This document shows, in pieces, positions 1 to 6,060 of a stretch of 6,803 nucleotides of DNA (its first letter is position 1; every line of letters begins with the position of its first letter). The notes below the pieces were generated by a model. The model was not told the origin of the DNA. It saw only the letters and a list, made by a program, of their open reading frames with translations, and ran no database searches. Made by a program: the position numbers and the translations under genes. Source of the stretch: Allobrachymonas sp. (lineage in GTDB: Bacteria > Pseudomonadota > Gammaproteobacteria > Burkholderiales > Burkholderiaceae_C); contig JAAUOI010000165.1 in the NCBI GenBank assembly GCA_012036375.1, positions 1 through 6,803 on the forward strand. The letters run 5' to 3'.

Positions 1-389
1 CCGCCAACCTGTTTGTCGCAGGCTTCATCGGCAATCCTTCCATGAACTTAATCCAAGGCAAGCTGCAAAGTGGTGCTTTCGTGGCCGAGGGCATGCGCAT
101 AGCAAACGCTGGGCGCGGCGATCACGATGCCGTGGTGCTGGGCATCAGGGCTGAAGACCTCATGCTCGCAAACACCGACAACGCCAACATCACTGGCAAC
201 GTATTTTCTTTTGAGCTGACGGGCGATGCCACCCTGATCACTTTGCAATGCGCTGCGCAGCGCATCACGGCACGCTCAAGCAAAGAATTCCGCGCGGGTA
301 TTGGCCAGAAGCTCGGTTTTTTAGCGTCCCCTGAGCGCTGTTATATGTTCGATAGTCAAACGCAGAACCGGCTGCGTTTTGGCTCCTGA
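1..389 (+). CDS. ABC transporter ATP-binding protein, MalK/UgpC type, C-terminal part (5' end outside window)
   Basis: This is the cytoplasmic ATPase subunit that would energise the importer encoded just downstream. The open frame runs in from the window edge (first full codon at base 3) to TGA at 387-389. The first visible residues, ANLFVAGFIGNPSMNL, are the typical junction after the nucleotide-binding domain in MalK/UgpC proteins, so the Walker A, Walker B and signature motifs lie upstream of the window. What follows is a TOBE-type regulatory domain: VLGIRAEDL is a close form of the family's GIRPEDL, and the end (YMFDSQTQNRLRF) matches the usual LFD-x-x-TG-x-RL ending. About 128 residues are seen. 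The ATG at base 42 is internal, not the start. The gap to the binding-protein gene is only 28 bases, which supports one operon. Family assignment is firm; the transported substrate is unknown. Confidence 0.9.
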   Translation, partial: ANLFVAGFIGNPSMNLIQGKLQSGAFVAEGMRIANAGRGDHDAVVLGIRAEDLMLANTDNANITGNVFSFELTGDATLITLQCAAQRITARSSKEFRAGIGQKLGFLASPERCYMFDSQTQNRLRFGS

Positions 390-405
390 TTCATCCGGTT
401 TTTTT

Positions 406-409
406 GGAG
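406..409 (+). promoter_or_regulatory. Ribosome binding site (GGAG) of the solute-binding protein gene
   Basis: GGAG lies 8 bases before the ATG at 418. It favours that ATG over an in-frame TTG at 379, which would overlap the upstream ATPase gene and place 13 non-signal residues before the signal peptide. Confidence 0.7.
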
Positions 410-417
410 TCAACCTC

Positions 418-492
418 ATGAAATCCACCCTCCGTCGTTCTCTGCTGGCAGCGGCTGCAGTTGCCACGATTTTGCCCGGCATCGCTCAGGCA
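418..492 (+). other. Signal peptide of the solute-binding protein
   Basis: Codons 1-25 encode a Sec-type signal peptide with positive N-terminus, hydrophobic core (LLAAAAVATIL) and cleavage motif AQA before R26-C27. Confidence 0.85.
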
Positions 493-1677
493 CGTTGCGA
501 CAAATTGGTCAACCCAAAAGCAGGCGAAATCAACATCATCGGCAACAGCTTCCCTGCGCTGCAGCACATTGCCAAAGAAATGGAAAGCTGCACCCAAGGC
601 GGTTTGAAAGTGCAATTCAAAATGACGCCCAATGCGCGCGCCGAAATTGAGCAGACTTTTGCTTCGACGGGCAAAGTGCCTTTCGATGCCGCTGTGGTTT
701 CGGGCGGTGTATTCACCAACCTCAATGCCCTGGGCCAATTGCAGCCGATGACGGATTTGGTGGAGAAATACAAAGCCAAATACAAGATCGAAGAAAACAT
801 GCTCGTTCGCATCAACGGCCAGGTGATGGCCATTGCCTTCATGCAAAACGCGCAGAACCTCTATTACCGCAAAGACCTGCTCGACAAGCATGGCATCAAA
901 GCACCGACCACCTATGCCGAGATGCTGGCTGCCGCCAAGATGCTCAAAGAAAAGGAGCCCAGCATTCAAAACCCGATTGCACAAACCTTCTCGCGTGGCT
1001 TTGACAGCCAGGTGGAGTTCGTCAATATGTTCGTTGGCTATGGTGGCCGCTTCTTCAAACAAGGCTCAGCACAACCTGATTTCAGCAGCGATGCGGGTGT
1101 AAAGGCACTGGAAAACATGCGCGCCATGACGACTTTCATGACGCCTAACTTCTTGGCCTCCAATAGCGATGATGTGATGAACCAATTCCAGCAGGGCACG
1201 GCTGCCATGGGTGTACTGTGGGCTTCGCGTGCTGCGCGTATGGATGATCCGGCTGCATCCAAGATCGTAGGCAAGATGGAATTTACGGCTGCGCCAGCCG
1301 CAGTTGCTGGCGGCAAGAGCGCTACGCACCTGTGGTGGGATGGTGTGGTGATGCCCAAAAACCTGAGCGGTGATCGTGAAACAGTCTTCCAAGTGCTGAT
1401 GGAATCACTGGATGAAGAGACGATGAAAAAAGGCAACGATCTGACGGTTTGGATTCGTTCAGCCTACAAGCCAACCCGCTTTGGCACAGGCGTGACCGCT
1501 TCTGCAAAAGCGGGGGCTCCGATTTGGCCGACCGAGCCCTACTTCAGCTTGGCTCAGGGCGAGATTGGCAAAGTGATTCCTGATGTGCTCACAGGCGCAA
1601 TGACTCCCAAGGCGGCTCTCGATGTTGCTGCAGCTGCTTATGTGAAAGCCGCCACAGAAAAAGGCTTCATCAAATAA
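418..1677 (+). CDS. ABC transporter periplasmic solute-binding protein (family 1, CUT1/sugar type)
   Basis: This 419-residue protein would capture the substrate in the periplasm and deliver it to the two permeases encoded next. Residues 1-25 form a classic Sec signal peptide: a basic N-terminus (K2, R6, R7), a hydrophobic Ala/Leu core and an A-Q-A cleavage site after A25. The body resembles family 1 extracellular binding proteins, with a QNLYYRKDLLDKHGI segment (about residues 144-158) typical of that fold, followed by the usual helix-rich region (TYAEMLAAAKML) and a C-terminal WWDGVVMPK stretch. The mature protein has only two cysteines, C27 and C58, which could form a disulfide. Length is normal for the family. 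No lipobox is present, so it should be soluble rather than a lipoprotein. The permease gene begins 15 bases later. Substrate is not deducible; sugar, polyol or another small organic compound are all possible. Confidence 0.93.
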   Translation: MKSTLRRSLLAAAAVATILPGIAQARCDKLVNPKAGEINIIGNSFPALQHIAKEMESCTQGGLKVQFKMTPNARAEIEQTFASTGKVPFDAAVVSGGVFTNLNALGQLQPMTDLVEKYKAKYKIEENMLVRINGQVMAIAFMQNAQNLYYRKDLLDKHGIKAPTTYAEMLAAAKMLKEKEPSIQNPIAQTFSRGFDSQVEFVNMFVGYGGRFFKQGSAQPDFSSDAGVKALENMRAMTTFMTPNFLASNSDDVMNQFQQGTAAMGVLWASRAARMDDPAASKIVGKMEFTAAPAAVAGGKSATHLWWDGVVMPKNLSGDRETVFQVLMESLDEETMKKGNDLTVWIRSAYKPTRFGTGVTASAKAGAPIWPTEPYFSLAQGEIGKVIPDVLTGAMTPKAALDVAAAAYVKAATEKGFIK

Positions 1678-1692
1678 ATTGCTTTTGATGCC

Positions 1693-2735
1693 ATGAAGCT
1701 TCCTACCTTCGTTCGCTTCGTCGCGCCATCCGTGCTGCTGATGCTCACGCTGATGGCGCTGCCGCTGCTCGTCACGTTTTACTTGTCGGTGCGCAACTGC
1801 GTGCCCGATATGGAGATCGTGAAAGTGCAGCAATCCGGTCCGTTTGGCAGCACGGAAAGCGTGACGCAGCGAGTGAAGGTGGACGCTCAAGGCAAGCCCA
1901 TCACGATTTGCAAATTTGTAGGTTTGGAATATTTCCGCAGTGTGCTAGGAATCAGTAAACTCGATGCTACAAGTAGCATAGCAAATGAGCCAGATTCTAT
2001 GCCGGGTAGTGGCTCAAATTCCTCACAAAACTCATCTCAAGGCAAGCGCTCAACCGAGTTCATGGGCGCGCTCAGGTTCACCCTGCTCTACACCTTGGTC
2101 ACCACCCCCTTTGTGCTGCTCTTGGGTTTTTAGTAGCGCTCGGTGTGAACGCATCAGCCAAGCGATGGAGAGGCACCTTCATCACCGCTTCGCTCATGCC
2201 TTTTATTATCACGCCCGTTGTTGCCGCCCTGTCCATCAAATGGCTGTTTCGCGACAACGGCCTCGTGCCCTACTTTCTCTCTCAGTTTGGCGTATCCGTT
2301 TTTTGGATGGCCGAGGCTTGGTCGGCTCGCTTCCTCATCATTCTTTATGGCATTTGGCACTCCGCACCCTTTGCCTTCATCGTGCTCTATGCAGGCTTGC
2401 AGTCTGTGCCGCAAGATTCGCTAGAAGCGGCCACCATTGATGGCGCGACGCGCTGGCAAAAGCTCTGGTACGTCACGCTGCCGCACTTATCTCCTCTGAT
2501 CATTTTCATCACGCTCATTCACTTGATGGATGCGTATCGCGTCTTTGAGCCGGTGGTCGTGCTCACGCAAGGCGCGTTCACCACCAGTGTGCAGTATTTG
2601 ACTTACTACACTCTCGTGCAGGAAAACAACCCTTACAAAGCCAGTGCCGCAGCCGTGCTCACCACAGCAGGAATTTTCATCCTTCTGATTCCGCTGCTGG
2701 TGAAGACTTGGAAAGAACAACGCCGAGGCGCATGA
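1693..2735 (+). CDS. ABC transporter permease, MalF/UgpA type, interrupted by a -1 frameshift
   Basis: This is one of the two inner-membrane channel subunits. The first frame (1693-2133, 146 residues) has TM1 at about residues 9-33 and the start of TM2 (about 127-146), then meets tandem TAG stops. The sequence continues without loss in another frame from about 2130 to TGA at 2733-2735. Joined, they give about 347 residues. The second part carries further membrane helices and the EAA loop (E245-A246-A247, G251, then TLPHLSP), which docks on the ATPase. Between TM1 and TM2 the periplasmic loop is unusually long. It holds a segment bounded by C36 and C73, the only cysteines in the protein, then a Ser/Asn-rich stretch (about 88-121) containing a palindromic repeat. 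No strong ribosome binding site is seen before the ATG. A recent mutation, a sequencing error or translational slippage are all possible. Family is sure; intactness is not. Confidence 0.85.
1964..1986 (+). repeat. Palindromic mini-repeat inside the MalF-like gene, copy A
   Basis: ATGCTAC-AA-GTAGCAT (1964-1979) is a perfect inverted repeat with 7-base arms and a 2-base centre. The 21 bases 1966-1986 read ATSSIAN in the gene's frame and match 15 of 21 bases, in the same codon phase, with a segment of the cupin gene at 4588-4608. It lies in a Ser/Asn-rich loop where related permeases are usually much shorter. Confidence 0.55.
1986..2016 (+). repeat. Second inverted repeat in the same permease loop
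   Basis: TGAGCCA (1986-1992) and TGGCTCA (2010-2016) are exact reverse complements separated by 17 bases. They directly follow the first palindrome, so the loop-encoding DNA holds two adjacent hairpin-forming units. A 7-base arm could be chance, but the close abutment argues for one composite insertion. Confidence 0.35.
2124..2136 (+). other. -1 frameshift point in the permease gene, with slippery heptamer
   Basis: The zero frame reads TTG GGT TTT TAG TAG. The frame that continues the protein reads GGG TTT TTA GTA GCG CTC (GFLVAL). One extra T in the T5 run (2127-2131) would restore a single gene. The bases G GGT TTT (2124-2130) also fit the X XXY YYZ pattern of -1 slippage sites, so ribosomal frameshifting cannot be excluded. 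Confidence 0.8.
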
Positions 2736-3565
2736 TGAAAAAAAATTCACTTGGCATTCAAACTCTGATCTACGGCGGCTTATTTGTTTGGCTGATGTTG
2801 GCCAGCCTGCCTATCGTCTGGACGGCCATCATCTCCTTGCGCCAATATGTGGATGCGTTTTCCATCCCCGTGAAATGGCTCGCACCCATCACTTTTGAGA
2901 ACTACACCACCCTGTGGATCGATAAAGCGTTTTACAAGAATTTTCTCAACACCTCCATCGTCACCTTCGGCACGGTGAGCATATCGCTGACTGTAGGTTG
3001 CCTCGCGGGCTATGCGCTTTCGCGCTACCGTGGCTCGCTCGGGTTTTGGCTGCTCATCATCGCACTCATCTTTCGCTCGCTGCCGCATTCCACGCTCCTG
3101 CCCTCGTTCTATGTGATGTTTGATGCGATCGGGATTCGCAACGAATACTTCACATTGATTATGGTGCTGGTGGCCATCAATCAACCATTCACCATTTGGA
3201 TGCTGCGCAGTTTTTTTGTGAATATTCCGAATGAATTGGATGAGGCAGCCTTGGTCGATGGTTGCTCGCGTTTCCAAGCCTTTCGCCGAGTGATTATTCC
3301 CGTCATGTGGCCGGGCGTGATCACCACCGGCTTATTCAGCTTCTTGCTCGCCTACAACGACTTCTTGCTCAGCTCATCACTCGTCAACGCCGACAAAATG
3401 ACCATGCCCGCTGCGATTGCCAACGCGATCAATGCAGAAAGCGAAGCCTTTCTGATGCAAGGCGTGGCAGGCGCAGTGAGCATCACGATTCCATTGGTCA
3501 TCCTCGTGATTATTTTTCAAAAGCAAATTGTCTCAGGGCTCACGCAAGGTGCTGTCAAAGGTTGA
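2732..3565 (+). CDS. ABC transporter permease, MalG/UgpE type
   Basis: This is the second channel subunit, pairing with the MalF-like protein in the inner membrane. It has 277 residues, a normal length. The membrane helices visible in order are the N-terminal LIYGGLFVWLMLASLPIVW, then SIVTFGTVSISLTVGCLAGY, LLIIALIFRSLPHSTLLPSF, FTLIMVLVAINQPFTIWML, the region around WPGVITTGLFSFLLAY, and the C-terminal VSITIPLVILVIIF. The cytoplasmic EAA loop is clear (E171-A172-A173, G177, followed by RRVIIPVMWPG), which contacts the ATPase. The ATG at 2732 overlaps the upstream TGA as ATGA, a mark of translational coupling. A second ATG at 2735 sits 6 bases from a GAGG (2725-2728) and may be the true start. 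An in-frame TTG at 2708 is a poorer choice. No frameshift or odd residue is seen. Confidence 0.93.
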   Translation: MMKKNSLGIQTLIYGGLFVWLMLASLPIVWTAIISLRQYVDAFSIPVKWLAPITFENYTTLWIDKAFYKNFLNTSIVTFGTVSISLTVGCLAGYALSRYRGSLGFWLLIIALIFRSLPHSTLLPSFYVMFDAIGIRNEYFTLIMVLVAINQPFTIWMLRSFFVNIPNELDEAALVDGCSRFQAFRRVIIPVMWPGVITTGLFSFLLAYNDFLLSSSLVNADKMTMPAAIANAINAESEAFLMQGVAGAVSITIPLVILVIIFQKQIVSGLTQGAVKG

Positions 3566-3576
3566 TTTTTTATATG

Positions 3577-3619
3577 AAATAGGCCTCTCGCCGGCATGAA
3601 ATATGCGCGGCGTGCTATT
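3577..3619. repeat. Compound inverted repeat (hairpin) between the transporter and enzyme genes
   Basis: The inner stem pairs CGCCG+GCAT (3589-3597) with ATGC+CGGCG (3603-3612, one bulged G) around a GAAAT loop. An outer stem pairs AATAG (3578-3582) with CTATT (3615-3619). No T-run follows on the + strand (a T6 run, 3566-3571, precedes it), so it is not a classic intrinsic terminator. The AAATAGGCCTCT left end resembles dispersed repeats that I recall from Comamonadaceae intergenic regions; this is from memory and unchecked. It could still attenuate transcription or stabilise the transporter mRNA 3' end. Confidence 0.55.
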
Positions 3620-3657
3620 GATTCCATAGTCACTGAGAACTTCATCCTAGGATTCCT

Positions 3658-4836
3658 ATGACCACAAGCTACACGAACGAGCAACTGCAAGCGCGCTTCA
3701 TCCCCGCCAGCGGCTTGCGCTACAGCACCGATGCGTTTATTGATTACCGCATCCCCGGTTGCGGTCCGAAGAAGAATTACGCGCTGATCGGCCCAGGCGT
3801 GTCGCAAAACCCCAATCAACCCGTGAGCCTGCGCGAGAAGCATGGCTTTCAAGTCGGCGGTGTGGCCATGGGCCCTGGTGTGACGAATCCGCCGCATATG
3901 CATTTCACGGCGGAAGTGTTTATTTGCACGCGCGGCAGTTTCTCGCTGCACTGGGGCTTTAATCCCGAACGCCATGAATACGGCTTGGCTGAAGGCGATA
4001 TTGCATCCATCCCTACTTGGATTTATCGCGGCTTTCAAAGTCACGGCACGAAAGATGGCGGTGAAGGTTTCATGTTCACCGGCCTCGGGCAGGATGACAC
4101 GGGCGGCATCCTCTGGGGCGCTGCCACGCTGCAAGCTGCTCGCGAGCAAGGCGTGCATTTGACGGAAGACTACCAAATCATCGATGAGCATTTAGGCGGC
4201 AAATGGGATGGTTCAATGAAACGCCTAGAGCCTATGACACCGCAAGAGGTGAGCCAACTGCGCACATGGAGCCCGCAGCAAATGCGAGGGCGCGTAGTGA
4301 AGTTTGCTGAGCTGGATTGGTCACCCCGCGCCTTACTCGATAACGCCTTACCCGGCTGCGGCGCGAGCCTCGCACCCGTGATTGGCCACGGCATGAGCGC
4401 CGAGCGCAACCATCTCGCGCCGATCATGAATGCGCATGGCTTCTCGATTGAATGGCTCAAAATTCCTGCTGGCGGCAGTGTGAGCTGCCATCAGTTGGCT
4501 TCCAAACAGGTGGTGGTTGTGTACCAAGGGATTATCGAGATTTTGATACAAAATGAGCCGTTTGCCGGCATAGAATATGCGCCGAATGCTACGAAAATAG
4601 TAGCAAATGGAAATGCGCAAGGCAACGACAGCTACGCCATGCCAGCCAGCGTGTGGCGCAGTTATCGCAACGCCGGTAACCAAGAAGCTGTGGTGCTGCT
4701 CATGACACCGGGCGATGAACGCAAGCGCATCTCTTGGTCGCCTGAAGTTGCCGCTGCTGCGGCTCAAGCTGGTTGGGGCATGGATGCCAATGGCTACGTC
4801 GGCCTCAAGCGCTACATTGATCGCTCACAGCGATAA
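3658..4836 (+). CDS. Two-cupin domain protein, possibly dioxygenase- or isomerase-like
   Basis: This 392-residue protein has two cupin-like halves, as in gentisate 1,2-dioxygenase-like bicupins. The N-terminal half has a textbook first cupin motif: G74, H80, H82, E86 and G93 in the spacing G-x5-HxH-x3-E-x6-G. This should bind a divalent metal. The second motif (GDIASIPTWIYRGF, from G113) keeps the Gly and Pro but has Tyr/Arg where a metal-binding His is usual. The C-terminal half has lost the HxH pattern (GSVSCHQLASKQ, H278) and is probably structural. ATG 3658 is preceded by AGGA at 3649-3652. Residues 311-317 (ATKIVAN) come from a palindromic mini-repeat in a variable loop. There is no signal peptide, so it is cytoplasmic. 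Its place after the importer and before two catabolic-type enzymes suggests work on the imported compound. The reaction is unknown. Confidence 0.85.
   Translation: MTTSYTNEQLQARFIPASGLRYSTDAFIDYRIPGCGPKKNYALIGPGVSQNPNQPVSLREKHGFQVGGVAMGPGVTNPPHMHFTAEVFICTRGSFSLHWGFNPERHEYGLAEGDIASIPTWIYRGFQSHGTKDGGEGFMFTGLGQDDTGGILWGAATLQAAREQGVHLTEDYQIIDEHLGGKWDGSMKRLEPMTPQEVSQLRTWSPQQMRGRVVKFAELDWSPRALLDNALPGCGASLAPVIGHGMSAERNHLAPIMNAHGFSIEWLKIPAGGSVSCHQLASKQVVVVYQGIIEILIQNEPFAGIEYAPNATKIVANGNAQGNDSYAMPASVWRSYRNAGNQEAVVLLMTPGDERKRISWSPEVAAAAAQAGWGMDANGYVGLKRYIDRSQR
4587..4608 (+). repeat. Palindromic mini-repeat inside the cupin gene, copy B
   Basis: TGCTAC (4587-4592) and GTAGCA (4600-4605) form a 6-base inverted repeat around GAAAATA. 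The segment GCT ACG AAA ATA GTA GCA AAT (4588-4608) reads ATKIVAN and aligns without gaps with copy A in the permease (15 of 21 bases, same codon phase). Confidence 0.5.
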
Positions 4837-4872
4837 CTCAAAAAATCCCTCTGTCTCGAAAGAAAAACTAGC

Positions 4873-6035
4873 ATGACTAACCGCATCCTCACCACCCACG
4901 TCGGCAGCCTGCCGCGCCCGCAGCGCGTGGTCGATCAGCTCTTCGCCCAAGACGCGAATCTCAATTACAACGAAGCTGAGTTTGACCGCATCATGATCGC
5001 CGAGACGGATGCAGTCGTCGCTGCGCAAGTCGATGCGAAGGTCGATATCGTGAGCGATGGCGAGATGAGCAAGATCAGCTACGCCACCTACATTCGCCAC
5101 CGCCTCACCGGCTTCGAAATCGGCGAAATGCCCCGCGCCACACCGCGCGATTTGGATGATTTTCCCGATTTCAAAGAGCGCTTGGCCAAGCTGGGCGCCA
5201 CGCCCAAATACCACCGCCCGATTTGCACCGGGCCCATTGCCGTGAAAGATTTAAGCGGGCTGTATAAAGACATTGCGAATTTGCAAGGCGCAGTGAAAAA
5301 GCGGGCGAGAACAACAAACCAGTTCGCGCCTTCATGAATGCCGCCAGCCCCGGCGTGATTGCCGTGTTTCAGCCGAACAAATATTACGCCTCGCATGAAA
5401 AATATTTGGAAGCCTTGGCCAATGCGATGCAAACCGAATACGAAGCGATTGTGGCTGCGGGCTTAGATTTGCAAATCGATGCGCCCGATCTCGGTATGGG
5501 TCGCCACATCAAATTCCGCGACGATACCGAGGCCGAATTTTTGCGCAATGCCAATCTTCAGGTTGAAGCGCTCAACCACGCGCTGCGCAATATCCCCGCA
5601 GAACGCATCCGCATGCACATCTGCTGGGGCAATTACGAAGGCCCGCATCATCACGACATTGGCTTAGAGCGCGTCCTCAGCTTGGTCTGCAAAGCCAGGC
5701 CCGCCACGATTTTGTTTGAAGGCGCAAATCCTCGCCATGCGCATGAATGGGAAGTGTGGGCTGATGCGCAAAAGAAAGGTCTCGTGCCAGACAATAAAAT
5801 CCTCTGCCCCGGCGTGCTCGATTCCACCAACAATTTCATCGAGCATCCGCGCTTGGTCGCACAACGCTTGGTGCAATATGCGCAAATCGTCGGCGGAGAG
5901 CGCGTGATCGCTGGCACCGATTGCGGCTTTGGCACCTTCGCTGGCTTTGGCGCGGTGCATCCGCCCATTGCTTATGCGAAACTCAAGAGCATGGCCGAAG
6001 GCGCTGAGATGGCCAGCGCCGAGCTGTGGAAGTAA
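4873..6035 (+). CDS. Cobalamin-independent methionine synthase C-terminal-like zinc methyl/alkyltransferase, frameshifted
   Basis: Proteins of this family bind zinc, activate a thiol and move a methyl or alkyl group; MetE and epoxyalkane:coenzyme M transferase are the known relatives. The N-terminal THVGSLPRP (residues 8-16) and IVSDGEMSK (59-67) motifs are typical of the TIM-barrel domain. After joining the two frames (4873 to about 5300, then about 5298-6035) the protein is about 387 residues. It shows the zinc ligands H249-x-C251 (MHICWGNYEG) and C351 (AGTDCGFGTF), with E283 (LFEGAN) as the likely fourth. The MetE N-terminal domain is absent, so a stand-alone methionine synthase using folate is unlikely. 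The frame breaks at an A5 run (5296-5300); one more A restores VKKAGENNKPVRAFMN. The first frame alone ends at 5337. The start ATG has only a weak purine-rich upstream stretch. The substrate is unknown; demethylation of the imported compound is an inference. Confidence 0.85.
5296..5301 (+). other. -1 frameshift point in the MetE-like gene
   Basis: The zero frame reads GTG AAA AAG CGG and runs to TGA at 5335-5337, giving non-family residues (RARTTNQFAPS). The other frame from GCG at 5301 gives AGENNKPVRAFMN and then the conserved body. One base is missing in the A run, or the ribosome slips -1. Only five A's are present and the preceding base is G, so it is a poorer slippery site than the classic A AAA AAG. 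Confidence 0.85.
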
Positions 6036-6050
6036 AGCGCCAACAAAACT

Positions 6051-6054
6051 GGAG
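6051..6054 (+). promoter_or_regulatory. Ribosome binding site (GGAG) of the aldolase gene
   Basis: GGAG lies 6 bases before ATG 6061. It fixes this start rather than in-frame codons further upstream, which lie inside the MetE-like gene. Confidence 0.75.
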
Positions 6055-6060
6055 ACAAGC

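Noticed and set aside
379..417. TTG at 379 as start of the solute-binding protein
   Set aside because: It overlaps the upstream gene and would bury the signal peptide; ATG 418 has a well-placed GGAG.
391..1062. Long antisense open frame (223 codons) opposite the solute-binding protein
   Set aside because: It lies fully opposite a gene with signal peptide and family motifs, has no recognisable domain and no ribosome binding site; it is a shadow of codon bias.
2127..2139. TTTTTAGTAGC at the permease frameshift as a third copy of the palindromic mini-repeat
   Set aside because: Only one arm (GTAGC) is present, and the restored frame encodes ordinary membrane-helix residues, so the likeness is probably chance.
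2145..2735. Second half of the permease as a separate gene starting at GTG 2145
   Set aside because: There is no ribosome binding site, and the start would fall in the middle of a membrane helix that continues from the first frame.
3589..3612. Intrinsic terminator for the transporter genes
   Set aside because: The hairpin is strong but lacks a following T-run on either strand, so I list it as a repeat rather than a terminator.
3566..3657. Promoter for the cupin gene
   Set aside because: TTGATT-like hexamers occur but no partner -10 box lies at a sensible distance; the evidence is too weak to call one.
3517..4191. Antisense open frame (224 codons) opposite the start of the cupin gene
   Set aside because: It spans the intergenic hairpin and the clear cupin motif region, with no family resemblance.
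5929..6060. Upstream extension of the aldolase frame
   Set aside because: It runs inside the MetE-like gene, and ATG 6061 has its own GGAG and begins the family-like sequence.
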